Shown: positions 41,239 through 51,615, numbered from the stretch's first letter. The stretch is DNA of 64,000 nucleotides from Nitrospira sp. (GCA_005116895.1 SWDO01000017.1:45605-109604); one strand, 5' to 3'. Made by a program: numbers and translations. The notes: generated by a model from the sequence alone, not told the origin.

Positions 41239-41395
41239 AGTTCCAGAGAAAACAACGTACCGGATGTCTTTCTGGAAGCCACTGAACAAGGCGAATAGGT
41301 GAGTCGGGCGCCTAAACACTTTGCCCTGATGGATAAGTCCGCGAACAGGCGAAGATGGGCACCAGCCTCTCACCGTAACTTAACGGAGTAGGTCC

Positions 41396-42487
41396 ATGAA
41401 TATTTTGCACTATTTGAATGTCCTAATCGGCTTCTCACTGGTCATGCTGCTGTTGTCAGTGGTGACGAGTTTTGCTGCACAAACATGGTTGCTGTTATTG
41501 AAAACACAATCTCGGGCCGTCGGCAATGGGCTTGTGGGCATGCTGGAAGACATCGGCCTTGAGAAAGCATTGGCCACACAACAGGTGGATGCACTACTCA
41601 ATAAAGGCAGTTCAATCTTTGGAAGGAAACTGGGGGGAGTGCTGAATAAAGTGAGCGCCTTTCTGCTCGCAGGGGCCCCAAAACACATAGGTCGCGAAGA
41701 GTTCGTGCTGCTCCTCTTGCGCAAAGCCGTCTCTGATAACGAGCTGGCCACCAAGTTAGGCTTTGCCGATAAAACTGCAGCTAAGAGTAAATTGCAGGAA
41801 CTTGAAGAAGCGATTCTTGTGGAGGAAACCACGGACCCGACACTTCCAGCTCACCTGTGGCGCACGAAAGCCATGCAGGCAAAAGTGCCCGAGCTCGCGT
41901 CAAAGATATTCGCCCGGTTTGATGACGTATTGGATCGCGCGACTGAAGATGTCAGCGCATTCGGGAAATTTCTTGGGATCCTTCTCACCTTACCCCTGCT
42001 CTTGATCTATTGGCCGGTGGACTCAATCGATTTGTTTGATCGCTTAAACAAGGACCAAATCCTTAGCGCTAAACTAGCGACGGCAACCGAAGCCAATCTC
42101 CCATCGCTTCAACAGGCTTATGACGAGTTTCAAAAATGTCGAGATGGCAAGACTAGCCCGGATGTTAAGGACCCGTGCGAACAAAGTGGTCAAGCACTGA
42201 AAAAGGCTGCGAATGACATAATGCAGCTTGGTGAGGTAAAGGGGTTATTTGGCGAAAATACGCCAAAGGAATTGGACTGTAAAATTCTGATAGTCGACAG
42301 ACCCATCCCATTGTTCGAGCATTGCAAAAGAGCTGAATTGACCTCCGGAATCTTTGTCACATGGATCCTCGTGAGCTTAGGAAGCGCGTTTTGGCTTGGC
42401 TTGTTAAATAAAATGTTGGGGCTCCGCTCAGAATTGAGTAAAAAACTCGAAGCGCAGAGAGAGTTTCGAGCCACGAGCCAAGCGTAG
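41396..42487 (+). CDS. hypothetical membrane protein
   Basis: N-, mid- and C-terminal TM segments; RBS GGAG. Confidence 0.7.
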   Translation: MNILHYLNVLIGFSLVMLLLSVVTSFAAQTWLLLLKTQSRAVGNGLVGMLEDIGLEKALATQQVDALLNKGSSIFGRKLGGVLNKVSAFLLAGAPKHIGREEFVLLLLRKAVSDNELATKLGFADKTAAKSKLQELEEAILVEETTDPTLPAHLWRTKAMQAKVPELASKIFARFDDVLDRATEDVSAFGKFLGILLTLPLLLIYWPVDSIDLFDRLNKDQILSAKLATATEANLPSLQQAYDEFQKCRDGKTSPDVKDPCEQSGQALKKAANDIMQLGEVKGLFGENTPKELDCKILIVDRPIPLFEHCKRAELTSGIFVTWILVSLGSAFWLGLLNKMLGLRSELSKKLEAQREFRATSQA

Positions 42488-43002
42488 AACCTGGGTGAAT
42501 ACTGACCTCACGCGAGGACAACGAATGCCGACGTTATTCAGCGGACATTCCGCTCACTCGTGGTTTCAAGAACTACCTGAGCTCCATTGACTGATCGAGC
42601 CAACGAAGCCTACGTCCCGGTGGATGCATCGTGACCTTATCAGAGCCGAACTCAGAAGATACCAAGAAGGAGGAACATGTACCGGGAGTCCTTTCTGATC
42701 TCTGATCTCCCCTCGGGTCCTCGAAACACACTCCCACGCGTCAACGTACCGGCGCGGTGTTACTCCTTCCCCGCTATCGCTGTATCGATTTCGATTCGAT
42801 TCGTATCAGTTCTGATACATCGTATTTCACAAAACGCCAGCAGACCATGGAAAATCGAACTAAATCCGCTATACCGTGATGATTCCCGTAGTTCGCAAAT
42901 TGCCGGGCATCTCAACACGGACTCAACGTATCGACATAGCGGCAATGCTGCGGAGGCACCGCCCATCCGGCGGCTTCATTTATCCAGCAACGGAGGAACG
43001 TC

Positions 43003-44694
43003 ATGCGTAAAACAGCACCGGGGCTCGTTAGCATCAGGGCCATCAGCGGAACGCACGTCGTCTTTCTTGCGTTCGACATGAAAGCGTCGGACGCGAAGGA
43101 GCTCCTGGGATTTGCCATCCAGCGCACCGACCTCACCGAAGACGAAACAATATGGCTCAGGGGGAATAAGACTTTTCCCAGCATCCGCCCTGCTACCGGA
43201 TTTGAAGATGCCAGTAGTCACGAGCACCCCTTCCAAGCGTTCCAGTGGGCAGACTACACGGCCAAACCAGGATACAGATATCGCTACCGCGTCATCCCGA
43301 TGTACAACAAGCCGGGTACACTCGTGGGAAAAGCAGCGACTACCATCACCATCGGCGCGGAGCCATTGGCAGGCGCCAAGCACGAGGTGCATTTCAATCG
43401 AGGTGCCATTGCATCACAAGCCTTTGCCAAGCGCTTCCCAAACCAGACTCTCGATGATGCCGGCGAGCCCGCCTATACGTGGCTAGGACGCGACCTGGTT
43501 CCCGCACTGTTGGATTTCATTGCCAAGGCAAAGGACAACTCATATAGCTTGCGGGCCGCCATCTATGAGCTGCACTTGCCTGAACAACAGCTATGGCCGG
43601 ACGTGCTGGCGGCATTCAAAGTGGCTAAGCAGGCAGGCGCGGATGTCGCGATCATTTATCATGGATCGGATGACGATACCGGCAATGCCAACACACAAGC
43701 AATTGCTGATGCCCAGATCAAAAGCATTTGTTTCCCACGCGTCAATGCGAAATTAATGCATAACAAATTCATCGTACTCAGCAAGAACGGCAAACCCGTT
43801 TCTGTCTGGACCGGTTCGACCAATATCAGCCGCAATGCGCTGTATGGCCAACTCAATGTCGGACACGTTTTCCACGATGGCATCTTGGCCAAACGGTTTT
43901 TCGCCTATTGGAATCAACTCAAAGGTGACCCCGCTGCTGAAAGCATTAAGGGCTGGGCGGAAACCGACAATGCCTTGCCTCCAACCAATGAGTCCGACGC
44001 GCTGACACCGATCTTCTCCCCGCACCGAGGTCGCGGTGTATTTGACTGGTGGATCGAGTTGGCCAATAACCCCAAACCTTTATTCATGACCTTTCCGTTC
44101 GGAATCGTTAAAGACTTTCGCCCAGTGTTTGACAAAAACGATGGCGTGCTACGATTCGCCATGTTGGACAAATATGTCAACGGAGGCAATACGTCTTCAC
44201 GCGCCGCCGCCATCGCCGACATTGAACGTATTCGGCATTTCCCGAATATCGGCATGGCGTTGGGCAACAACATTTTCGTGGACTGGATCGATGGCTGGCA
44301 CCAAGAGAGGCGCGGTATCGGTGTCAATGTGAACTGGATACACACCAAGTTCATGCTCATAGACCCACTAGGCACGACACCTATCACCCTGACCGGCTCG
44401 GCCAATTTCAGCGAGGCTAGTGTGAATACCAACGACGAAAATATGGTGCTGATCCGTGGCGATAGGCGTGTGGCGGACATCTACTTTGGTGAATTCATGC
44501 GCGTGTTTGCACACCATCGGTTTCGCGAATCAATTAAGCGCCACATCGAGCAATTCGGTTCAGCGGCAATCAATACTTGGAAGCCCCAGGACCTACATGA
44601 GGACTGGAGCAAGTGGGTGCCGACCCATTTCAAGAAAGGATCAGAACAAGATATCAAACGGCGTTATTTCGTTGGGAGCAAGAACCCAAGCTAA
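43003..44694 (+). CDS. phospholipase D-like domain protein (two HxK motifs)
   Basis: MHNKFIVLSKNGKPVSVWTGSTNISRNALYGQ and IHTKFMLIDPLGTTPITLTGSANFSEASVNTNDENM. Confidence 0.88.
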   Translation: MRKTAPGLVSIRAISGTHVVFLAFDMKASDAKELLGFAIQRTDLTEDETIWLRGNKTFPSIRPATGFEDASSHEHPFQAFQWADYTAKPGYRYRYRVIPMYNKPGTLVGKAATTITIGAEPLAGAKHEVHFNRGAIASQAFAKRFPNQTLDDAGEPAYTWLGRDLVPALLDFIAKAKDNSYSLRAAIYELHLPEQQLWPDVLAAFKVAKQAGADVAIIYHGSDDDTGNANTQAIADAQIKSICFPRVNAKLMHNKFIVLSKNGKPVSVWTGSTNISRNALYGQLNVGHVFHDGILAKRFFAYWNQLKGDPAAESIKGWAETDNALPPTNESDALTPIFSPHRGRGVFDWWIELANNPKPLFMTFPFGIVKDFRPVFDKNDGVLRFAMLDKYVNGGNTSSRAAAIADIERIRHFPNIGMALGNNIFVDWIDGWHQERRGIGVNVNWIHTKFMLIDPLGTTPITLTGSANFSEASVNTNDENMVLIRGDRRVADIYFGEFMRVFAHHRFRESIKRHIEQFGSAAINTWKPQDLHEDWSKWVPTHFKKGSEQDIKRRYFVGSKNPS

Positions 44695-44754
44695 TTCGAG
44701 TGCGTCGCCTTCTCAGGTATTTGGCGAAGTGCGTAACAGTTCAGGAGGATCCTA

Positions 44755-45495
44755 ATGGCTATTCAATGGATTGGCAGTCCAAATAAAGACAAGGGGCGGG
44801 AGGGATTTAGGCCTGAGGTGATTGTGATCCACATTATGGAAGGCACGCTCAAGGGCACCGACGCTTGGTTCAAGAGCGAAGAATCAGGGGTCTCCGCCCA
44901 CTATGGAATCGGCAAACAGGGGGAAATTCATCAGTACGTGGGCGAAAGCGATACGGCTTGGCACGCAGGCCGCATCGTGGCCCCAACGTGGCGATTGTTG
45001 AAACCCGATATCAATCCGAACTGGTATACGATCGGTATCGAACATGAAGGACGAGAGGATACCCCTTGGTCAGATGCGCTATATGAAGCCAGCGCCCGGT
45101 TGATCGATGAGATTTGCCGACGATGGTCCATCCCTTGTGACCGTGATCACATCATCGGACATCGAGAGATCCGCTCCGATAAGACATGCCCAGGTTCTGA
45201 AGTAGACCTCGACAAGCTCATCGACATGGCCAATGGCATCCAAATCGATCCGGCCACATTCAATTTCGTTAAAAAACTAGGTAGCGTGAAGACTCGCGTC
45301 GACCTTAACATTCGAAAGCAAGCCCCCACCACTACAGCAGAGGTGGTGCGCACGGTCAAAAGCGGAAAGAGGCTGCAGTATCAAGGCTGGACGAGCAATG
45401 GCTTGACCGTCAACGGCAATGCCCACTGGTATAAAAGGTCCGATGGCAACTACTTCTGGGCCGGCGCGACGGAACGACCGATCCCCGGCCTCTGA
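44755..45495 (+). CDS. N-acetylmuramoyl-L-alanine amidase (Amidase_2) with SH3-like tail
   Basis: VIHIMEGTLKGTDAWFKSEESGVSAHYGIGKQGEIHQYV...HREIRSDKTCPGSEVDLD. Confidence 0.92.
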   Translation: MAIQWIGSPNKDKGREGFRPEVIVIHIMEGTLKGTDAWFKSEESGVSAHYGIGKQGEIHQYVGESDTAWHAGRIVAPTWRLLKPDINPNWYTIGIEHEGREDTPWSDALYEASARLIDEICRRWSIPCDRDHIIGHREIRSDKTCPGSEVDLDKLIDMANGIQIDPATFNFVKKLGSVKTRVDLNIRKQAPTTTAEVVRTVKSGKRLQYQGWTSNGLTVNGNAHWYKRSDGNYFWAGATERPIPGL

Positions 45496-46132
45496 GGTGG
45501 ATGGCCCCGTGGGTGTTTGTGGCCGTCGTGGTGGTTCCACGCTAGGAATTCTGTTCGTCGGCGCCTTCGTACTGGCCTGCGGTGCACAGACCCTATCGCC
45601 CTACCCGTCCGTGGACCTGGCTCCTGATCGTGAAGCCCTTCTCTTGACCTCAGCCGATCAGTCTTCACCCTCTCGATTTACCGTTCAGCACTTACCAATT
45701 GAGTCGACCATTGCCCCAGGTCTCTATTTCCACCCGCAACGATTCGATGTGGTTCGCGTGTCACCGAATAGGCAGTATGCGGCATTTTCTACTGCGGGAC
45801 ATCACACGCTGGTTGGCCTCCTGAATCTGACCACTGTGGTGGCGCAAGAGCTTGACGTTCTAACTGAAGGAGACGTACTGGCATTTCACTGGTCAGTCGA
45901 TAGTCGAATACTCGCGTATGACTACCTGCCTGCCAGCGGCTATCGAAGGGTCAAGGCCTACGATGTCCATTCTGGGCAACGCTTGGTCGTGCCCCAGATC
46001 GAAACACGTTCGACCGTCCATATCACGTTTGAAAAATGGGGATCACAACCGCACGAGGTCATCCTCAGCGTGACAGACACTCGCAGTAATACACACCAAA
46101 CAAAGACCATCGAGCTAATTCCATACAAATAG
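45419..46132 (+). CDS. putative lipoprotein; true start probably ~45.5 kb
   Basis: hydrophobic segment LGILFVGAFVLACGAQ; the listed start overlaps the amidase. Confidence 0.55.
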   Translation: MPTGIKGPMATTSGPARRNDRSPASEVDGPVGVCGRRGGSTLGILFVGAFVLACGAQTLSPYPSVDLAPDREALLLTSADQSSPSRFTVQHLPIESTIAPGLYFHPQRFDVVRVSPNRQYAAFSTAGHHTLVGLLNLTTVVAQELDVLTEGDVLAFHWSVDSRILAYDYLPASGYRRVKAYDVHSGQRLVVPQIETRSTVHITFEKWGSQPHEVILSVTDTRSNTHQTKTIELIPYK

Positions 46133-46355
46133 CTGCCAGACATCACGCGTTGTCACTATTAGGAATAGCGCAACGACAAACCGATGCGCGGCATACCGAT
46201 GCAAAAGCCATTGAATGACCAATGGGCAAGGGCTACAATTTGCCAACCCGTTCGTTCCATATCGTCAAGGGGCACGACCGTCGGTGTAACAGGCTGAGCA
46301 GCGGAGGCAGGTACTCTCTCCCTGTCGCAAGCGCTATTCTTAAAGGCCACACAGA

Positions 46356-46817
46356 GTGAAACTGAAATATCTCATTGCGATCGTTGGAGTACTTGTCTCG
46401 TCCCCCGTCCAGGCAGGGAGCCCTATGGCTGCTCAAGTCTGTAGCCTGCTGACATCTCCCTCGTTATCTGCCGTCCAATCCAGGATGGGAACGGGTGAGG
46501 GCTGCGCATGGCAATGGCCCAACGGTCAGGTGCTGTCGATGTACGTGCACATCGACCAACAAAGCGAAACCGTGATGGAGATCAAACAGATCATCGACAT
46601 GTCCTTGCAGAATCCGGCGTTCAAGAAAACGGCATTCCCGGTATGTACGGGAGGGGCTCTGGTCATCGGCGACTTTCGAAACAGCAAAGGCCCTGGCGGC
46701 ACCGGGTACACCCAATGTTCGGGTTTTGTGTTGACCTTCAGTTTTCAAGGCGCCGATGCCCAAAAACATTTACCTACTATCGCCAAGCAGCTCTCTGGCA
46801 CAACCTTGGCTCGCTAG
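46356..46817 (+). CDS. exported hypothetical protein
   Basis: signal peptide, GTG start. Confidence 0.6.
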   Translation: MKLKYLIAIVGVLVSSPVQAGSPMAAQVCSLLTSPSLSAVQSRMGTGEGCAWQWPNGQVLSMYVHIDQQSETVMEIKQIIDMSLQNPAFKKTAFPVCTGGALVIGDFRNSKGPGGTGYTQCSGFVLTFSFQGADAQKHLPTIAKQLSGTTLAR

Positions 46818-46984
46818 TTCCCTAATCCTGTGAGGAAGCGGTCCATTCTCAAATCGAGCCACATACAGAATCTGATCCTGGGCTCGGCCTTGGCACAGCC
46901 AGAGGTCAACCCCGTGAATGGGTCATGGGGGATCGTCGCTGAGAACCAACGAACCATCACTTGTGCAACTGAAAGGGTACGATC

Positions 46985-47161
46985 ATGAAAAACGTTGAGA
47001 TGAGTGTCGAAGGGTCTGTGTTGACGATCAGAGTGGACCTCTCAAAGGAGTTTGGTCCCTCTTCAACAGGCAAGACCATCATCATTGCTTCGACGGAAGG
47101 GAACGTGACCATTCCAGATCGACAAGAGAAGATCGGGCTCAATATGTATCGAAAAAAGTAG
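46985..47161 (+). CDS. 58 aa small protein (not in the supplied ORF track)
   Basis: Manual translation MKNVEMSVEGSVLTIRVDLSKEFGPSSTGKTIIIASTEGNVTIPDRQEKIGLNMYRKK*. Confidence 0.6.
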   Translation: MKNVEMSVEGSVLTIRVDLSKEFGPSSTGKTIIIASTEGNVTIPDRQEKIGLNMYRKK

Positions 47162-47783
47162 TGGGGCTTCCAGCCATTTGGCTCTACCTTCTTCCCCGAT
47201 GAGACGGCGTTCTGTTCAGACTGTCTCTTGACAGATCAGAAAGAGCACTCTAGACGCAGCAATTCATGTATGATCCACAGAAAATCTTCAGGGCTGTGGA
47301 TAACGACATCTCTGATGGTCTGGTCAATGCCTCCGGTAGAGGTTTGTTGTTGGATGCCGCGGACACAAGGCTAGGAATGCGTGTAAACATCGAGAAACAT
47401 GATTGGAGCCACTATTAGCAGTAGGTCTTCCGACACAGTCCAGACGCACAAAAAGTAGGCAGTTTGATAAATAGCCCCGTCATTTATGCATAGCCTGACC
47501 AAGAAACTGACTTACTCACACGTTTATCCACAGAAGGTGGGGACCAAAATGTGGGACATCGTTCCTACCTCTCACGGTCCGTGCGATGAAAGACGAATCT
47601 CCTTCAAATTCATACCTCTCTAGCCGTTTCTTGACACCCTTCTTATATTTCTCCGACAATCTGCCGAGTTCCCTAGTCTTCGAGCGCAAACTTTGGGAGC
47701 GGCGCAAGCAACCGGCGCCTCGTTCCTTGAGGTCCGTTGAATTCCCCAATCGAGTCGGTGTTTACATATTTCTTGAGGTGGCA

Positions 47784-48110
47784 ATGAAACGCTTTTGCAC
47801 AACGCTCACTGTCGTCGCTTCAATGTTTTTAGCGGGGTGCGCGTCCCATACCGATAAGTCGGCAGGAGGGTCGGATCGATCCACAAGGGTAACCGCGAGC
47901 GGGTACACCAAAGAAGGCTGTTTGCTCAATCTGAAGCTGACCGCGCGCGAGAGAAGCGCGCGATTGATACCCGACGACGTGCAAGTGGAAGCAAGCTGGC
48001 TCATGCTTATTTTCCCATTCTTGAATCAGGAAGCGTATTGGTGCTCGGGAAGTGTCATCGAACGAGTGAAACGGCCTACAAGCAAAGATCCGCTCTACCC
48101 AATCGAGTAA
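47784..48110 (+). CDS. putative lipoprotein
   Basis: MKRFCTTLTVVASMFLAGC lipobox. Confidence 0.7.
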   Translation: MKRFCTTLTVVASMFLAGCASHTDKSAGGSDRSTRVTASGYTKEGCLLNLKLTARERSARLIPDDVQVEASWLMLIFPFLNQEAYWCSGSVIERVKRPTSKDPLYPIE

Positions 48111-48441
48111 CGCCGGCAGCGACTCGTCTTACTCGGTTCGCCACGGTGTCTGATCTCGCCTGTCGATGTGGCAACAGCCAGCAGACGATGGACGAACTGG
48201 CACCACCCTCGTGAACGTCTTCACAGCCCCGTTGCAAAGTGAATCAGGAAGACGATAGGATTCTCTCTTTCTTTCTCCATTTACGGAGAGGGGAAGCGCC
48301 AACATCGATTGAGGGTTCAGCACAGTCGCTTCCACCTGTGCCTCATGAGCGGATTTCATAGACACCTGAGCGTGTTGAAATCCGTTGATGGAGCGAGACT
48401 TTATGTATGGTCACTGCACCTTTGCAGCTTGTGGGTGAGAC

Positions 48442-50169
48442 ATGATCATCAAAAATTTATCCGCCTTCACGCTTATACTCCTCACCATGTTATGCGGAGC
48501 TGTGCCGGTTTCTCTGGCCGCCAGAGATGCAGATGGCCAGTCGCCACACGACGAATTGAGCGTAACGAGAACCCATCTCCAGCAAGCCAAGCAAAAAATC
48601 GACGAGCTCGAGCGACAACTCGCTGCCGGCAATCTGGAGAATGCTAAACGGAGGATCGGTGAGTTGGTTATCCAACTCCATGCCAAAGATAGTGAGATCA
48701 CAGCCCTGCGATCCGACGCCTACGAGAATTCCAAGAAGTTTCGAGAGGATCTTGCGTCACAAACTGAAGATCTCAACCAAGCCAAACGTCGTGTCGCCGA
48801 AGTCGAACAACAGCTGACGACAGGGAAAGGGCAAGAATTGACGCAGGCCAAACGCCGCGCAGCCGAAGCTGAACAACAGACCGCAAAGAAAGAGCAGGAA
48901 CTGGCGCAGGCTAAACGTCGTGTCACCGAACTTGAGCAACAGACGGCGGGAAAAGAACAGGAACTGGCCCAGAGCAAACGCCGTGCAACCGACGCCGAAC
49001 AACAGATAGCAGGAAAAGAACAAGAACTGACACAGACTAAACGCCGAATTGCCGAAGTCGAACAACAGATGGCAGGGAAGGAGCAAGAACTGGCACAAGC
49101 GAAACGTCGCGTCACCGAAGCCGAACAGCAGACAGCGCGGAAAGAGCAGGACCTGGCACAGGCCAGACGCCGCCCAGCCGAAGCAGAACAACTGACGGCA
49201 TCGGGGAAAGAGCAGGATCTGGCGCAGGCCAAGCGTCGCCTCACTGAAGTCGAACTACAGATGGCGGGAAAAGAACAGGAACTGGCCCAGACCAAACGCC
49301 GTGCAACCGAAGTTGAACAGCAGACAGCGCGGAAAGAGCAAGAACTCGCACAGCTCAAGGACGACCTCAAACAGGTCACGCAAAAGCTGGCGGATCTCAA
49401 TCCTCAACTCATGGCAAGAGACACGGAACTCGCACGCACGAAACAATTGCTGGCGGACCTCGAACGCAATGTATCCAAGCCAGCCGAGCCAGCTCCTGCT
49501 CAAGAGGACGGCGGTGCCGACAAAAACACGATTCCGCTGCAATCCCTCGATCAGAACCTAGCCGTGACTAATCTGATATCGCCCACGCCGGCAATTGCCG
49601 ATGATGCAGACGCCTTATCCAGTAGCGACCTCGGGAAGATGAGCGAGAGTCTCGCGAGCCTCTTACAGCCCGAACTCAAGAAGGGCAGTGCGACGTTGCG
49701 GCAGCGAGGCAATAAATTGACCCTCGCGTTTGCAACCGCCGAATTGTTCCCCACCGGTGATGCCGCGGTGACCCTCGGAGGCACTTCGTTGCTTGAGCGG
49801 ATCGGAGCCGTCCTGCACGGATTCCGCTACCAGAACATCGAGGTTGCGGGCCATACGGACAACGCGCCGCTCCGGAGCGACCCTCGGAAGGGCTTTCGAG
49901 ATAATATCGAACTCTCCCGGACCAGGGCCGAACATGCCATTCAAATATTGATTAACGGAGGGCTTGAGGCCGACCGCGTCAAAGCCATGGGGTACGCCGA
50001 TAGCAAACCGATCGCGGCCAATGACACGGAAAAAGGCCGGAGTAAGAACCGACGAATAGAAATCGTGATTACGCAGTGGTCAGAATCAGGTGGCACTGTG
50101 GGTGACACGAAGGCGCAGGTCGGCAAGAAACTCCAGGGCTTCTCGACTCAAACCGTGACCCATCGCTGA
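48442..50169 (+). CDS. OmpA-family protein with long 20-aa-repeat coiled coil
   Basis: repeats (A/E)EQQxAGKEQELAQAKRRxT; C-terminal OmpA: EVAGHTDNAPLRSD...NIELSRTRAEHAIQIL..GYADSKPIA..GRSKNRRIEIVI. Confidence 0.88.
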   Translation: MIIKNLSAFTLILLTMLCGAVPVSLAARDADGQSPHDELSVTRTHLQQAKQKIDELERQLAAGNLENAKRRIGELVIQLHAKDSEITALRSDAYENSKKFREDLASQTEDLNQAKRRVAEVEQQLTTGKGQELTQAKRRAAEAEQQTAKKEQELAQAKRRVTELEQQTAGKEQELAQSKRRATDAEQQIAGKEQELTQTKRRIAEVEQQMAGKEQELAQAKRRVTEAEQQTARKEQDLAQARRRPAEAEQLTASGKEQDLAQAKRRLTEVELQMAGKEQELAQTKRRATEVEQQTARKEQELAQLKDDLKQVTQKLADLNPQLMARDTELARTKQLLADLERNVSKPAEPAPAQEDGGADKNTIPLQSLDQNLAVTNLISPTPAIADDADALSSSDLGKMSESLASLLQPELKKGSATLRQRGNKLTLAFATAELFPTGDAAVTLGGTSLLERIGAVLHGFRYQNIEVAGHTDNAPLRSDPRKGFRDNIELSRTRAEHAIQILINGGLEADRVKAMGYADSKPIAANDTEKGRSKNRRIEIVITQWSESGGTVGDTKAQVGKKLQGFSTQTVTHR

Positions 50170-50410
50170 TAAGGTGAATCTGCCCCTATCTCATCCTGTT
50201 CGATGACGGGAGGAATTCCTAAAGGCTCCTCCCCATGAAGATCCCCGAAGCAAGCTAGCCCGCATTATTCATGACTCTTCTGCTGCAATCGACAGCAGCG
50301 GAATATCGTGCTGCGCATGGCCATGGAAAAGAAAACGGGGACATCCCAGATCGCACCGAGCGCAGACTCGGTCTCGATGAGCATGTCCCCGAATTCGACT
50401 CAATGCCCGA

Positions 50411-51004
50411 TTAGAAATCGCCGGCTTTGACGTAGGGGTGGCTCCAGAGCGTGATCTGGAGCAGGCAGGACTTGACCCATGCCGCATACATCTTCTCAAC
50501 GTCCTCGGTCGAGTGGCCCTTCTTTGCAAGAAAGGGCTTCAATGTAATGGTCACTGGAAAAATGAGCGCGAAGAGATCGCGAAACGGCACGATCGCCGCT
50601 GACGCCGCCGCGCCGTCCGTCTGGTTCTTCTTCGTACGATGATGACGCAAGCCGATCTCATGTTGATAATCGAGCCACTTCTGATCGTATTCCGCACGGG
50701 CCGTGTCGAGAATCCACTGCCCGAACCGCTTGCGCACCCCACCCAAGTAGTCGCCGAGCGGCTTGCCGTCACTTTTACCGAGGAATGATTGGAGCAGATG
50801 CGGCTGGGATCCGACGAAGCCGTACCACACGTCCAAAATGGCTTCCACCTGGTCCTTCACCACATCGTGCGAAAGGCGTAAATACTTCACGTCCTCCTCG
50901 CCGAACAACGCGCTCTTCTGCATCAATCCGAAATCGGCAAGGCTCACCGGCGACTTCGCGACCGCCGAGGTGCCGTGGGTATATCCGGGAATCTGCTGGC
51001 TCAT
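50411..51004 (-). CDS. protoglobin domain-containing protein
   Basis: MSQQIPGYTHG..; VWYGFVGSQPHLLQSF...YQHEIGLRHHRTKKN typical of protoglobins. Confidence 0.85.
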   Translation of the reverse strand: MSQQIPGYTHGTSAVAKSPVSLADFGLMQKSALFGEEDVKYLRLSHDVVKDQVEAILDVWYGFVGSQPHLLQSFLGKSDGKPLGDYLGGVRKRFGQWILDTARAEYDQKWLDYQHEIGLRHHRTKKNQTDGAAASAAIVPFRDLFALIFPVTITLKPFLAKKGHSTEDVEKMYAAWVKSCLLQITLWSHPYVKAGDF

Positions 51005-51201
51005 AAGGAACACTCCTTTCATCTTGTTGCAATGGCTGCTCTCACACATCATGACATGGCGACAACGCGCCGGCTGAGAGCAGCCGCTAGATCCAGGCGC
51101 CGCGCTGATATTGGACGCTTGCCGGACTGGTCACAGTGTGTGAACCGTCGTTCGTCCCTCGCGGAAAACAACGAACGTCCGCCGGCTCCACGCACTGCAC
51201 A

Positions 51202-51615
51202 TTACGGCTCATGTCTTTCTGCAGAATGCGACTCCGACTGTATCGCAGCGACGGTTGCCTTGTCCAGGCGCTTCACCTTGCCATTGCCGTCCGTCGCCGC
51301 CAGTCTGGCCGACCCTTCAGCCACAACACGCCCACTGACTTTGTCCTTGACCACGTGGGCAAAAGTGATCGACGCAGCCGTCATCTCGGGAACGACCGTC
51401 TCGATCACCAACGTCTCGCCATAGCGGGCAGGCGACCGATAATGCACCTCCGCATGCACCACGACAAACACCGTTCCTTCGGCCATGAGTCCTGCCACCG
51501 ACAGCCCTCGATCTTCGAGGTAGTGGGTCCGCGCCCGCTCAAAATATTTGAGATGGTTGGCATAGTAGACGACCCCGCCGCAGTCGGTGTCTTCGTAGTA
51601 GACGCGAATGTCCAT
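51202..51615 (-). CDS. YbgC/4-hydroxybenzoyl-CoA thioesterase family acyl-CoA thioesterase
   Basis: MDIRVYYEDTDCGGVVYYANHLKYFERARTHYL. Confidence 0.93.
   Translation of the reverse strand: MDIRVYYEDTDCGGVVYYANHLKYFERARTHYLEDRGLSVAGLMAEGTVFVVVHAEVHYRSPARYGETLVIETVVPEMTAASITFAHVVKDKVSGRVVAEGSARLAATDGNGKVKRLDKATVAAIQSESHSAERHEP

Noticed and set aside
48720-49400. 226 aa Ser/Cys-rich minus-strand ORF (SCSFPAICCSTSVARRL repeats)
   Set aside because: Mirror of the 60-nt repeat coding for the OmpA-protein coiled coil; repetitiveness is inherited from the + strand.
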